A stretch of DNA of 64,000 nt, taken from NCBI RefSeq assembly GCF_033473495.1, contig NC_088943.1:972001-1036000 (forward strand). Direction: 5' to 3'. Below are positions 1 to 11,000 of the stretch, one piece after another; within the stretch, counting starts at the first letter, position 1, and every line of letters begins with the position of its first letter. This DNA comes from Cercospora beticola (taxonomy: Eukaryota > Ascomycota > Dothideomycetes > Mycosphaerellales > Mycosphaerellaceae). Made by a program: the position numbers and the translations under genes. The notes below the pieces were generated by a model. The model did not search any database, was not told the origin of the DNA, and saw nothing but the letters and a program-made list of their open reading frames with translations.

Positions 1-271
1 CCACGCGTTCATTTGTCTGGCCGAAGCGGTCGGTGAGTTCCTCGAGACACAGATATGCTGCATCATCGTCGCCCGTGCGCAGCGCAGAAAGGAAGATGTT
101 CTCGTACGAGGCCCATTTCTCCTGCGATTCGGAGTTCGAGAAGAGTGAAAGCGGGTAGGGGAGCGACCAGGAAGATTGCGATCTGAAGAACGATTTAGCT
201 TGCGCGGAGACGGCTAGAGTCTTCGAAGGATCGTTCGCAGTCGGCGGTGTGAGCAGTATTGACGAAGACAT
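1..271 (-). CDS. EMC2: ER membrane protein complex subunit 2 (partial, 5' end)
   Basis: The first 90 codons of a minus-strand gene run from ATG at 271 down to the window edge without a stop. The translation has the EMC2 (TTC35) N-terminal pattern: a short leader, then WASYENIFLSALRTGDDDAA and CLEELTDRFGQTNERV, which matches the LRTGD...CLERLxxRFGxxNERV stretch opening its TPR array. EMC2 is the cytosolic TPR scaffold of the ER membrane insertase complex that places tail-anchored and polytopic proteins. The gene is divergent from ATG5; the two ATGs are 219 bp apart and probably share a promoter. The C-terminal part lies outside the window. The family call rests on motif recognition. Confidence 0.8.
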   Translation of the reverse strand, partial: MSSSILLTPPTANDPSKTLAVSAQAKSFFRSQSSWSLPYPLSLFSNSESQEKWASYENIFLSALRTGDDDAAYLCLEELTDRFGQTNERV

Positions 272-490
272 GATTGACAACTGGCTGAAGTTGTGTTCGT
301 GAATGCATGAAGCTCCAAGATGGTCGCATGTGAACAGTGCCAAGCCCCGATCGCCGACCATGTGGACATCAGCTGGCTTCTCTGACAACCACTATTTGTG
401 ATATATTCCGTCTCTTCGGCATTCGCTCAATATCACGATGCTGGTCGAAGTAACGAATCCGCATCTGTCACTGTCGAGAAGTCTGCGGTG

Positions 491-1506
491 ATGCCTGACA
501 CCGCCAACGCCGTAGCCGCCTTACAGACCAAGATATGGAGCGGATCCATCGCACTCGAGATCCGGTTGGCAGCATCCGATTGCAGGACGTATGATAAGTC
601 TGAGGCGTATCTGGTGCAATATCCTCGACTGTCTTACCTAGGCTTTCTCCTGCCTCGATTACACGCCTTCTTTGCGCCAAACTTGATCAACCCTGAAGTT
701 CCGGCCCATGACGCCTGGATCTCCTTCGAAAATGTGCCGATGAAATGGCACTATCCTTTAGGACTACTTTACGATCTCTTTTCTGGTGCTGAGCCGCTTG
801 ATCTGGATCCACCAGGCCTGCCCGATGCTGAAGAGTCCCAACTGTTCAGTAGCAAGCCTTCGGCATCTTCGACCATACCTTGGCAGCTAGTGATACACTA
901 CTCAGACTTCCCAGCCGATCAGCTCATCCAACTCGATGCAGAAGGTCGAACGATGCAGGATACCTACATCAACGCAGTGAAGGAAGCAGATTATGTCAGA
1001 AATGGGACAGCTAGGACGGTCATGTCAATGAGCAAAGAAGATTCGGACAATCTTTGGCTATCTGTGCAGAATCGTAAGTGTATTGTCATTCGCCGGTGAA
1101 CTCTCGCTAATTCTCAGCAGACGACAGACCACTTTTCAACACAGTCAATGCCAAGCTTTTAAATCCCCCGGGGCTTACAATACGACACGTGCCGATGAAA
1201 ATCTATCTGCCCACGTCCGGCAACAGAGAAGCCACCGAGACCATAGAGGAAGAAGTCGCACCTGGTCATCTGAGAGTGGTGCAAGCCCTTGTTCCCATAC
1301 AACAGGCCTCGAAGCAGCCACAGACGCTCGGCACTGCGCTGAACACTGTGCTACCTACAATCTTTCCAAGTAGAAGGAGTCCTATCTACGCTCGGCCCGT
1401 GTTGCATGGAGCCGCTGTACCTCTTGCTGCCAGGTTGGACGACCTTGGCAAGGCTGGAGCTTACACAGACGGATTTCTGCATGTTGCTATCGTGATGCAT
1501 GGATAA
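491..1506 (+). CDS. ATG5: Autophagy protein 5
   Basis: Two exons, 491-1073 and 1118-1506, encode 323 aa. The frame is open further upstream, but ATG 491 gives the family N-terminus, in which QTKIWSGSIALEIRLA begins the first ubiquitin-like fold. WISFENVPMKWHYPLGLLYDL and the C-terminal LPTIFPSRRSPIYARPVLHG and AYTDGFLHVAIVMHG are Atg5 hallmarks. Lys164, in AVKEAD, aligns with the lysine that receives Atg12. Atg5-Atg12 with Atg16 acts as the E3-like factor for Atg8 lipidation on the phagophore. The intron is 44 nt with donor GTAAGT. Its 3' end reads CAGCAG, so two acceptors 3 nt apart are possible; the upstream one is used here and keeps Q-N-P-D-D-R. Confidence 0.9.
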
Positions 1507-2168
1507 CAATGCTCAAGACAAACATACCGAGTAGGGAAACAATGCAGACGGGCAGAGATGCCTCTTTCCCTAGCCCACATGTAGCTGACCCGTGCGGCTT
1601 ATTGTCTCTGAATGACCGATGCAAGCGCACACCGCACATAAGCTAGTTCCATGAGCACAGGTAGCCATGCACAAGCTCGGAGGCACAATAGCTATCATCG
1701 AACATTGCATGTGCAAATCTCGGCCTCTGCTATCCGAGGGTGGAGACTACTGCAGCTGATCTACCCTCCCATTCACCATTCTGTGGGCCGCTGGCCAATC
1801 GAGTCCCTTCCGCTGCGGTGAGTGAATACAAACATTTGTGGGTTGCTGGACCCACAGAAAACTTACTCCCATTCACCCAGCAGCCTCGTTCGCACTATAA
1901 ATTCTCTCTTTCTGCTGCAAACTTTCTCTCCTGACATCCACTCGAACCATCGGCGACAAGTACTTGAACGCACCGTTAAATCGATTATTGCTTGTCAACA
2001 CAACAACACAAAGCAACATACACAAAGCTCCATCAACACACAACCAGGTAAGCAAACACTGTCGCCATTTATCTATTGCTTAGTCGACGAGCGTTTATTG
2101 ACATGTCATCGCGACTATATAGTTCAACACACACAGCACTATCCAACTCGAGTTCCACATACAACACA
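1507..2168. other. Intergenic and 5' leader
   Basis: No supported gene. The last 300 bases are rich in CAACA/ACACA and look like a 5' leader. A GTAAGC donor at 2048 with TATAG at 2118-2122 could be a 75-nt intron in the 5' UTR of the gene starting at 2169; this is inference from splice consensus only. Confidence 0.4.
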
Positions 2169-2897
2169 ATGGCCTCCACATTCGCCATCGCCCCTGCCGT
2201 GAACCCAAAGTTCAGCTTGAGCGGCCACATGCCGGCCAACGCTGCCGCCCTCGCTGCTTCAAAGACCCTCTCTGAAGCCATTGCAGAGAAAGCCGCCGCC
2301 GTCTACAAGCACTATCACGAGGACGCTCCCGTCGATAGCGCGAGCACCAAGAAGGCCAAGGTCAAGCGCTGCGAGACCTGCAAGCCTCTCCGCAAGTTCT
2401 GCCACCACAACGCGCCTATCGAGGTGGGTTCCAAGAACGATGTCGACGCTGCGGCTAAGAAGATCTTCCAATTCTTCGTCGGCCAGTACTACAGCCAGAC
2501 GCTCGACATTGTCAGCGCCGCTCAGGCCTTCTTGGAGCGGCGCGAGTCGAAGGGTGAAGCGACCGAGTTTGTGGTCGACTTGGTTTTGGGCATCGTCGGG
2601 GTCATCCAGGCCTATCAGACGGTGCCTCAGCCAAACGTCACCATTCCGCCGACGCCTTACACCTGGAACACGATTCCAAAGGGTACGACCAGTGTGATCT
2701 ACACCGGCACGGGGTACTTTGACGAGGTGAATGTGCTGGTCTTCGAGAATTTGGTCGAGGCTATGGATGGAGGTGGACCAGACGGCACGGAGGGGAACGC
2801 CGGGTGGGGTGTTGCTGCTGGGCCTGCTGCTGGTGGTGGTGGCGACGACGACGAAGAGAGTGACGAGGGTGAGGAGGGCGGTGACAGCTCTGATTGA
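2169..2897 (+). CDS. Hypothetical protein with Cys/His cluster and acidic tail
   Basis: A single-exon frame of 242 aa. ATG 2169 (ACACAATGG) was chosen over an in-frame ATG at 2103, which would fall in the possible 5' UTR intron. I do not recognise the family. An alanine-rich helical N-terminus leads to KRCETCKPLRKFCHH (roughly residues 65-80), a C-x2-C-x6-C-H-H cluster that could bind a metal. A mixed helical middle follows, with FQFFVGQYYSQTLDIVSAAQ and a hydrophobic VVDLVLGIVGVIQAY stretch. The last 35 residues are Gly-rich and then Asp/Glu/Gly/Ser-rich. There is no signal peptide. Codon use looks like that of a real, well-expressed gene. Confidence 0.7.
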   Translation: MASTFAIAPAVNPKFSLSGHMPANAAALAASKTLSEAIAEKAAAVYKHYHEDAPVDSASTKKAKVKRCETCKPLRKFCHHNAPIEVGSKNDVDAAAKKIFQFFVGQYYSQTLDIVSAAQAFLERRESKGEATEFVVDLVLGIVGVIQAYQTVPQPNVTIPPTPYTWNTIPKGTTSVIYTGTGYFDEVNVLVFENLVEAMDGGGPDGTEGNAGWGVAAGPAAGGGGDDDEESDEGEEGGDSSD

Positions 2898-4612
2898 AGG
2901 ATCGATAAGCAGATGCGGTCATAGGCAAGCGATAGACATTAATGCCTTGTGATACTAGCAGATACCATAAGATCAATCACAAATGCTTGATGAAATGCAC
3001 ATGAATTGTCTTGTTTGCACATGATCCTATCTCCTTTTCTGGATTCGCGGCAGCCTTCGCGCTGCTAAACCGATAAGCGACGGACGACAGGGCATGATGG
3101 TACGTTCAGAGAATATCAGTGGTATTTTGTTCACGCCTAAGACAGGTTCCACTAGGCACAGCTTTTTCCGGCATAATTGCCAAATTGATGCTACCTCCTT
3201 GGCAATCGCAGACCAAAACGTACAGTCTAGATAGATGAAACTTGTTCGATAACTTCTAACCGCTGTTCAGGAGAAGAATTGCTCCTTGTCGTTGTATCTC
3301 GCTCGGGCGTCGCTTCTGTATTGGTAAGTAACAATTAAGGGAACAATCATACAAAGTCTGTCGATGCTATACTTGATGGATAAGAGGAAACAAACAATGG
3401 ATGCGTTGCTTCTTCAGGCAGGCTATCAGCAACGCTGCCTTGTATAACCGATGTAGATGGCACTGGCGACTAGGTACGTGCTGGGAAGAACATACAAATC
3501 GACCGAATCCGGTGGCATTCTCTTTCTTTCCCAAATTCCAAATTGCTTGCGAGCCATCAGTTTGGAAGAAGCAGTCTGTTATAGTATGGTCGTGTGCCCA
3601 GAGACATGAATGCGTAGTGGAATGCTACGGAGGCACGACTCATTGTATCTGCTCCCCGGTACAGGCTGCTGCTCCTGAATTGGCACGCAAAGCTATGCTA
3701 CTAGTCAAGCAACAAATCAGACATAGCCAACTTGCTATCATCAGAGCTACCACCGCCCAAAGGTTGACTTGTCTTGTTTCGCAACTCCATAATCAGTCTT
3801 ACACAGCAGCTTTCCTTCCCTACCATGAGACTCATGACGCCCCAAGGGGCTCCAATCAGCGAAACCAGAGCTCCACCTGCTCGTCTAATGTGAACAAAGC
3901 GTCAATATGAACTCCAACTGGACAGGCGAGCTTATTAGTACTGATACAGGGCCTTAGTGAGCTCATGTATGCGACGCGAAGGCGTCGCCGCTGGAATTTT
4001 GTACTCTGGGTCCAGCAGTCGGTGTAGGACGTGAGGTTATCATGCATCATGCGTCTCCTACAAGTAAGGGAGAGCCGTCTTGGTCCATCAATTTGCACTG
4101 TCCCGACGGACTTGCAATTTAACAGTAGTCAGTCCTTCTCTGCTTGACGAGCTGGGTTGCTTCCCGCGCTCGTCTTTTTACATAGCAGCTGCGATGCATC
4201 GATCGATCCAGAGATATGGATACCCGATTCTCGTGTCTCTGAAATTGGACAGGAATAAATTCTTGAGTATTCTCTGGTTCAGCACCTGTGTAACGTCTTT
4301 GGACCCGGAGAGATTAGTCAATTTGATAGTATCTCAATTTCTGGGCGGAAGTACTTCTCGTAATTTCTCCATGCATAGCCCCTGGAAAGCCCGATTTGAT
4401 TTGGAGAGACAGCGGCGATTTCTGATATTGGCAGTCACAAGCGACTTCATCCCGAGTGAATGGCAGGATCGACTTCACATGCATTAGTCTTGCACATGCA
4501 TCCATGTGAAGAAGTGAGGAAGGAAGTCATGACTACCACAACTCCCTTCATCCGAAATTCTCTCTTCTGTTCCACTGCCACCAACACACCAACACCACCA
4601 AAGCAAAGACCC
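2898..4612. other. Gene-free stretch before the secreted-protein pair
   Basis: 1.7 kb. The longest open frame (3401-3910) has a Cys/Trp-scattered composition, no recognisable domain and no splice context, so I see no gene. The last 200 bases hold the duplicated promoter block described separately. Confidence 0.5.
4493..4508. promoter_or_regulatory. Imperfect palindrome upstream of secreted gene A
   Basis: The 16-mer CACATGCATCCATGTG lies 105 bp before the ATG of the first secreted-protein gene. An identical copy sits 117 bp before the paralogue at 6697. Its arms CACATG/CATGTG make it a candidate factor site or duplicated core element. It is preceded by a second block shared by both promoters, of the form GAATGGCA...TTCACATGCA. 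Confidence 0.5.
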
Positions 4613-5311
4613 ATGATGAAGGTCAACCTCCTCATCGCAGTACTCCTTACTGCTTCCACCGCCGCTGCCGCCGCAATCTCGAGTGTAAGTTCATGCAAAA
4701 CGCCCCAGGTACCCACCTCCATTTCAAGTTACTGATATTGTGCGACAGTTCTCTGCCAACACTTCCATCTTGGTCAACATCAATCTCCCTGCACCGCCGC
4801 ACCCACACCCTGATCCTGCGCTGCATTACGACATCACATGCATCGAGCCGAGCAAGGACACTATGTGGATGGGATATGAAGACTACTGGCACACACTGGA
4901 CATTTTCTGTCGCTACCTTTCCGATCCCGATGAGGGAATTGAATTCGATCAGGGCCAGGTACAATAACTTTTAGTTTGAACATTCACTTAAATGTGATCT
5001 TTCACTTTCACTAACACGATTGACGCCAGGTCTTCGGCGCCGCTGACAGCCTATGCAACCCGGTCCGCTGCATGTTCGCTTCAGCTCAGTACCTGTGCAA
5101 AAAGCCCAAGGCGACTGTGGAGTGGAAACAATGCATGCTCAGCATGCAGTATCCGTACCAGACTGGCAGTGAGTACCACGTGGGCAAATGCATTGAGAAA
5201 AGCGGTCTAGCAATGAGGGGCGCAAGCACGATTGAGCCAACGGGATGCTGGAAGTTCTCCGCCGAAGTTCACAAGCCAATGCCAGAGACGTTCAGTGATT
5301 CTGATTGGTGA
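4613..5311 (+). CDS. Small secreted 8-cysteine protein, copy A (candidate effector)
   Basis: Three exons, 4613-4684, 4749-4958 and 5030-5311, give 187 aa. The start MMKVNLLIAVLLTASTAAAAA is a clear signal peptide. The mature part has eight cysteines (ITC, IFC, LCN, RCM, LCK, QCM, KCI, GCW), all matched in position by copy B at 6697. Shared blocks are DYWHTLDIFCRYL, VFGAADSLCN and PTGCWKFSAEVHKP. The introns are 64 and 71 nt with GTAAGT and GTACAA donors. I do not recognise the family. Small size, secretion, paired cysteines and local duplication fit a fungal effector or apoplastic protein, which is inference. Exons 2 and 3 are exact multiples of three and both introns are phase 0. Confidence 0.8.
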
Positions 5312-6696
5312 GATTGTCGAAATGGCCATATGTGGCTGGAGCGGTGGTGACTCTGATTGTCGAGAGGTTTGCGAGGCCACAGATTGAGATATCTTCAATA
5401 TTTGAGCTTTGTGCATCGTTGAGAGTCAATGGTTTCTTGAGTCTTTCACACTGCCCGGTGAACTTCAATACCCTATCGATCCTCGCTGTCTCCGCCTCAT
5501 GCAGCGTTGCTCAGGCGCTCCGTGTCGACAAGCGCCGTGGTTGCGGACTCAAAGTTCGCCAGAGATATCGCAAAATGTGCATGTCTCCGAAAATCCGTCT
5601 TGCTGTTGCGTTCAATCGGGGTCGCCAGTGTTGGCCTTTACGAACAACTTCCTCCTGAGCGAACAGGAACCTGGTCTGATACTATATGCATTTTCGGTTC
5701 TGTCTCTGGATTTCCGGTTTGTAGTTGTAACTGGTCGGGTTTACCACTGTTGACTCGGTGGAGAGATTTGGCAGCTTGACACGCGCAAGAGTCTCGGTGG
5801 CCTTGTCCATAATGGCTGCACGCCATGGTATCCGCAGTTCCGACGCTTGTCCCTCTGTCGAGTCTGTCCGCGGCTCGCCCGTTGGCTCGTTCTCTCTGCA
5901 AGATGCTTCCATACTCGTACGCCTGCCCAGTTGCGATCTCAACAAAGAAACTTCCGACTTGCAGTTGCAATCAGTCGGAGTTACCAATATTGGCTCTCGC
6001 GAGCAACGTCTCTCTGAGTCAATGGCAACCTTGTGCGATTTCGCCTGCATTTTGGTCTTGTCTCCGCGTTTCGTAGCATAGCCCAGGCGCTTCGTCTCGA
6101 CATATCGAGAAAGCTGCGGATTCAAGTTCGCGAGTGAGATGGCAAAGTGGCATGTTTCTGAATTTTCCAGTTTGCTGATGCAACTCTTCGGGGTTCCTAG
6201 TAGTGGCGTTCATAAGCGGCTTCTTTCTGAGCGGATAGCAACTTTTCTGATCTCAGAGTGAATGTCAATCTAACTTAGACCGATCTCAGTTGCATTTTCA
6301 GTCTTGTCTCCGCCTTCTGTAGCGTAGCTCAGGCACTCCGTCTCGAGACACCGAAAAGACTGCGGATCCAAGTTCGCCAGAGAGATCGAAAACTGTGCAT
6401 ATTTCCGATTTTGGAATTCCCAGGTTGCTGTCGATCACGAGCGACTATGCACTCTTCTCCGCAGGACTCTTGCCATCTCCGCAGCCGGCTTCGCAGATCA
6501 GTCGTTATTTCAAGTTCTGATTTTCACGAGCGACTTCCCGTTGACTGAATGGCAAGTCCGAGTTCACATGCATCCATGTGAAAAAGGGGGGACTCATGAC
6601 TCCCAACTGCGATGGCATTGCCACCTTCGTTCACGTTTCTCTCTTCTATCCCACTACCACAAAACATTAGCACAACCAGACACAACACGACACATC
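5312..6696. repeat. Decayed direct repeat between the two secreted-protein genes
   Basis: About four imperfect units lie roughly at 5487-5698, 5699-6058, 6059-6304 and 6305-6560. Each begins near TGTCTCCGC and carries GCTCAGGCxCTxCGTxTCGA, then CTGCGGATxCAAGTTCGCxAG. Later in the unit come a CGGGGTT-like block, an ACGAGCGACTTC...CTGAGTGAATGGCA-like block and TGCATTTTCxGTCTTG. The last unit runs into the promoter of gene B, and the GAATGGCA block also occurs upstream of gene A (4423-4470). Open frames across it are repeat by-products. No transposase or terminal repeats are seen. Confidence 0.6.
6565..6580. promoter_or_regulatory. Imperfect palindrome upstream of secreted gene B
   Basis: Identical to the 16-mer at 4493-4508 and at a similar distance (117 bp) from the start codon. 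Both copies are followed by GTGAA and a TCATGACT block, so the promoters were duplicated with the genes. Confidence 0.5.
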
Positions 6697-7311
6697 ATGA
6701 AGTTGATCGACGTGCTTATTACGATTCTGCTCGGGGCGTCGACTGCCGCTGCTGCCGCAATTTCTTATTCCAACACCTCCACCTTGGTCAACGTTGCCAT
6801 TCCTGGTCCTAACGCTCCGATTCCCATTTTGCCGCAGCCCAATGCCAACGACAAATACAAGATCGAATGTGTCTCTCCGTCCCCACACACGTTATCGGGG
6901 CCTTACGACGACTACTGGCACAGCATGGACATCTTCTGCCACTACCTTGAAGACAGCAAAATCGAGTTCAAGCCAGGTGAGGTACGTTGGTTCACTTGAT
7001 GCTCACTTGACCCTCACTTCAGTAGCTCATGCTGAAGAATCTAGGTCTTCGGTGCCGCTGACAGCCTGTGTAACTCCAAGCGCTGCTTCTTCGTCTCAGC
7101 CAAGAAAGAGTGCGACGATCCAATAGAGAAGACGCCGACGTGGCATGAGTGTATCGCAGCTTTCGAGTATCCGTTCAATTCACGTTCGACGGACAAGCAT
7201 CAGGGACCGTGTAGTCAGAAAAAGGAACATCAAGCAGGTGCAACCATACTCACACCAACGGGCTGCTGGAACTTCTCCGTGGAGGTCCATCGGCCATTGC
7301 TTGAGTGGTGA
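6697..7311 (+). CDS. Small secreted 8-cysteine protein, copy B (candidate effector)
   Basis: Two exons, 6697-6981 and 7045-7311, give 183 aa. The start MKLIDVLITILLGASTAAAAA is a signal peptide. All eight cysteines of copy A are kept (ECV, FCH, LCN, RCF, ECD, ECI, PCS, GCW), as are DYWHSMDIFCHYL, VFGAADSLCN and PTGCWNFSVEVHRP. It lacks the first intron of copy A: the coding sequence runs straight through AAISYSNTSTLVNV. The remaining intron (63 nt, GTACGT...CTAG) is at the same position and phase as intron 2 of copy A. The two genes are tandem in the same orientation with about 1.4 kb between them. The function is unknown; an effector role is inference. Confidence 0.8.
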
Positions 7312-8087
7312 GGCTATTGGTTGCCACAGGTGCTTGAAGCAATTTGGAGACTGCTCTGTTATTGTCCGAGGAGGCAAGCATCTTCTCAACATTGGAGGCG
7401 TACGGCAGGCTGAAAATTGGTGCGTTTCGTGGCGACTGTAGATGGTTCTCCTGGTCTGTTTCATTCGTCTCCGCGTATCATCTCGGACACTATGCCAATC
7501 AGTGTCGGCAGGGGGAATAGCTCAGAGCCTTCAGAACGCAGAGACAGCCAGAAGCCAAAACTTTCACTCAACGTTTAGCGCATCGCTCTCAGTGCTGCGG
7601 TCTTTCCCTGCTCGCTTCGCTCCACTTGCTCAATCTTCCGTTCGGCGACTGCTGTGAGTCATGGAGTGAGTCGTACAGCTTCATCATGGAAGTGAAGGAT
7701 ATTGGATGCTCTACGAAGCGGTCTGACGAAGGGAATTGGCGTGCGGGAGAGAGGAAGACGAAGAGTGCCGGAAGCGGAAGGAAGCTCAATGCCAAGCTCA
7801 GGCCGCATGCGTGCTGGTGCCGGTCAGACATGGCCGCAGCTGCAGGACCTGCATCATGCACCAGGCGATCGTGGGGTCTGCGCGGTCGGCAAACGTAGGT
7901 TTTTGCTTCGATAGGTGGCCTCTTGGCCGCTCTGCCGTAGAAACATCTGGCATCCTCCGAGTACTCGTCCAGACCACCGCGTGCACGTGTGAGACTCCAG
8001 CGCCATCCTCCACCAAACGAGGCGCAACGTGTCCTGAATCGCATCCCCACCATCATCGTCACCACCGCAGACCCATCGGCGCTAGCC
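7312..8087. other. Intergenic region before the calcium pump
   Basis: No gene supported. The first ~100 bases resemble the 3' flank of copy A (GGAGACTGCTCTGTTATTGTCCGAG against GGTGACTCTGATTGTCGAG), so the duplication extends past the stop codons. The rest is the promoter and leader of the downstream P-type ATPase. The long minus-strand frame at 7589-8143 overlaps that gene and has no domain. Confidence 0.4.
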
Positions 8088-11000
8088 ATGGAGAACGCGT
8101 TCGTGCGCTCGCCGCAAGATGTGCTCAAGCACTTCAATGTCACTGAGCAATCGGGCTACTCATCGAGCGCTGTTGAAGGTGCGAGGAAGAAGTATGGAAA
8201 GAATGGTACGCATAACGACATCATGCACCAGCGACGACAGCAGCACTGACCATCCATCAACAGCCATACCAGAAGACCCTCCCACGCCGATATGGGAACT
8301 CATCCTCGAGCAGTTCAAGGACCAGCTAGTCATCATCCTGTTGGGCTCCGCCGCCGTATCGTTCGTTCTCGCACTTTTCGAGGAGGAAGAGGGATGGACT
8401 GCATTCGTAGATCCGGCAGTCATCCTCACCATCCTGATATTGAACGCAGTCGTCGGAGTTAGTCAAGAGAGCTCGGCAGAAAAGGCGATTGCAGCATTGC
8501 AGGAGTACACCGCGAACACGGCCAAGGTTATTCGTGATGGCAAGATTCAGACAGTCAAGGCAGAGGATTTGGTCCCAGGTGATATTGTGGATGTTGCTGT
8601 TGGAAACCAAGTCCCAGCGGATTGCAGGCTCCTCAGCATCAACAGCAATTCGTTCCGCGTGGATCAGAGTATCTTGACTGGAGAGAGCGAGAGTGTGGGC
8701 AAGGATGTTGCGGCGATCAAGGATACACAAGCTGTCAAGCAGGATCAGATCAACATGCTGTTCTCGGGAACTACGGTCGTGACAGGTCATGCTCATGCCA
8801 TTGTCGTCCTCACTGGAACGAGTACCGCGATGGGAAACATCCACGAGAGCATCACTTCGCAGATCTCCCAACCTACACCTCTCAAGGAGAAGCTCAACGA
8901 CTTCGGCGACACCCTGGCAAAGGTCATTTCTGGCATCTGTATCCTGGTTTGGTTGATCAACATTCGTCACTTCAACGACGATTCTTTCGGCGGATCCTGG
9001 ACCAAGGGAGCCATTTACTACCTCAAGATTGCCGTGTCGCTCGGTGTTGCTGCCATTCCGGAGGGCCTTGCCGTCGTCATCACCACCTGTCTTGCATTGG
9101 GAACACGGACAATGGCTAAGAAGAATGCGATCGTGCGCAGCCTGCCATCTGTGGAGACTCTCGGCAGCTGCAGTGTTATTTGCTCGGACAAGACCGGTAC
9201 TTTAACAACGAACCAAATGAGCGTAAACAGAATCGTGTACATCAATGAAGGACAATCTGGACTGGAAGAGCTCGACGTTGAAGGAAGTAGCTTTGCTCCA
9301 GAAGGCGTTGTCAAGCGAGGCGAGAAGGTCATTGAAGCACCAGCTGCCACATCGAAGACCATCGCACAGATCACCGAGTGTGCCTCCATTTGCAACGATG
9401 CAGAACTGGCCTATGACAGCAAGACTGGCAACTACGTAAATGTTGGCGAGCCCACCGAAGGCGCACTGAGAACTTTGGTCGAGAAGGTCGGAACTCCTGA
9501 AGCATCGCACAACTCCCAAAAGAGAAGCCTGCAGCCTGAGCAGAAGACCAACTTTGCGAGCAAGTATTACGCCACGCACTCGCAGAAGCTGAGGACATAC
9601 GAATTCTCTCGAGACCGCAAGAGCATGTCCGTTCTTGTCAATGGCGGCAGCGTGCGACGTCTGCTTGTGAAAGGCGCACCAGAATCCATCATCGAGCGCT
9701 GCACACAGACAATAGTCGGAGCCGATGGCAAGCAGGTTCAGCTCAGTGCTAAGCACGCGTCATTGCTACAGAAGGAAGTCCTGGATCTCGCCAACAAAGG
9801 TCTCCGTGTCATCGCCTTCGCCAGTGTCAACAACATCTCCAACCCACTCACTGAGACTGCCAAGACACCGAAGGACTACGCGCAGCTCGAACAAGGCATG
9901 ACCTTCCTTGGTCTTGTCGGTATGTTGGATCCACCACGACCGGAGGTGGCAGACAGCATTGCCAAGTGTCGATCCGCAGGCATTCGTGTCGTCGTCATTA
10001 CAGGTGACAACCAGAACACTGCCGAGACGATTTGCAGACAAATTGGCGTATTTGGCCCTACCGAGGATCTCACTGGCAAGAGCTTTACCGGGCGTCAATT
10101 CGATCAACTCAGCGATGCCGATCAACTCAAGGCTGCTCGAAACGCTTCTCTCTTCTCCCGTGTTGAGCCTGGACACAAGTCTAAGCTTGTCGATCTTCTG
10201 CAGTCTGACAACCAGGTCGTCGCCATGACTGGTGACGGTGTCAATGATGCGCCTGCCTTGAAGAAGAGTGACATTGGTGTCGCTATGGGATCTGGTACCG
10301 ACGTCGCCAAGCTCGCCGCCGACATGGTCCTTGCCGATGACAACTTTGCAACTATCGAGGTGGCTGTCGAGGAGGGCCGCAGCATCTACAACAACACCCA
10401 GCAATTCATCCGATACCTGATATCATCGAACATTGGTGAGGTCGTGTCGATTTTCCTGACAGCAGCACTTGGCATGCCCGAGGCACTTATCCCAGTACAA
10501 CTTCTTTGGGTCAACTTGGTCACTGATGGACTTCCCGCTACGGCACTCAGCTTCAACCCGAAGGACCATGATGTGATGAAGCGACCTCCACGAAAGCGAG
10601 ACGAGGCTCTTGTTGGCGGCTGGCTCTTCTTCCGGTACATGGTCATTGGAACTTACGTCGGTCTGGCCACTGTTGGAGGTTACGCGTGGTGGTTCATGTT
10701 CTTCGAGGGAGGGCCTCAAATCTCCTTCTACCAACTGGTGAGTTCATCCTTCAATCTTCACTACCACAAAGCATACTGACATGATTGTAGACCCACTTCC
10801 ACCGCTGCTCCAGCGCCTTCCCCCAGATCGGCTGCAGCATGTTCTCAGATTCCTCCGCCAAGACAGCTTCGACCATTTCCCTTTCGATCCTCGTCGTCAT
10901 CGAGATGCTCAACGCCATGAATGCTTTGTCTTCCTCGGAATCTCTCCTCACACTTCCTGTATGGAAGAACATGATCCTCATCTACGCCATCACGCTCTCC

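Noticed and set aside
398..490. N-terminal extension of ATG5 from a GTG
   Set aside because: Not an ATG start, and ATG5 proteins begin close to the KIWxGSI block at ATG 491.
3401..3910. Plus frame of 169 codons
   Set aside because: No signal peptide, no domain and an erratic composition; looks like chance.
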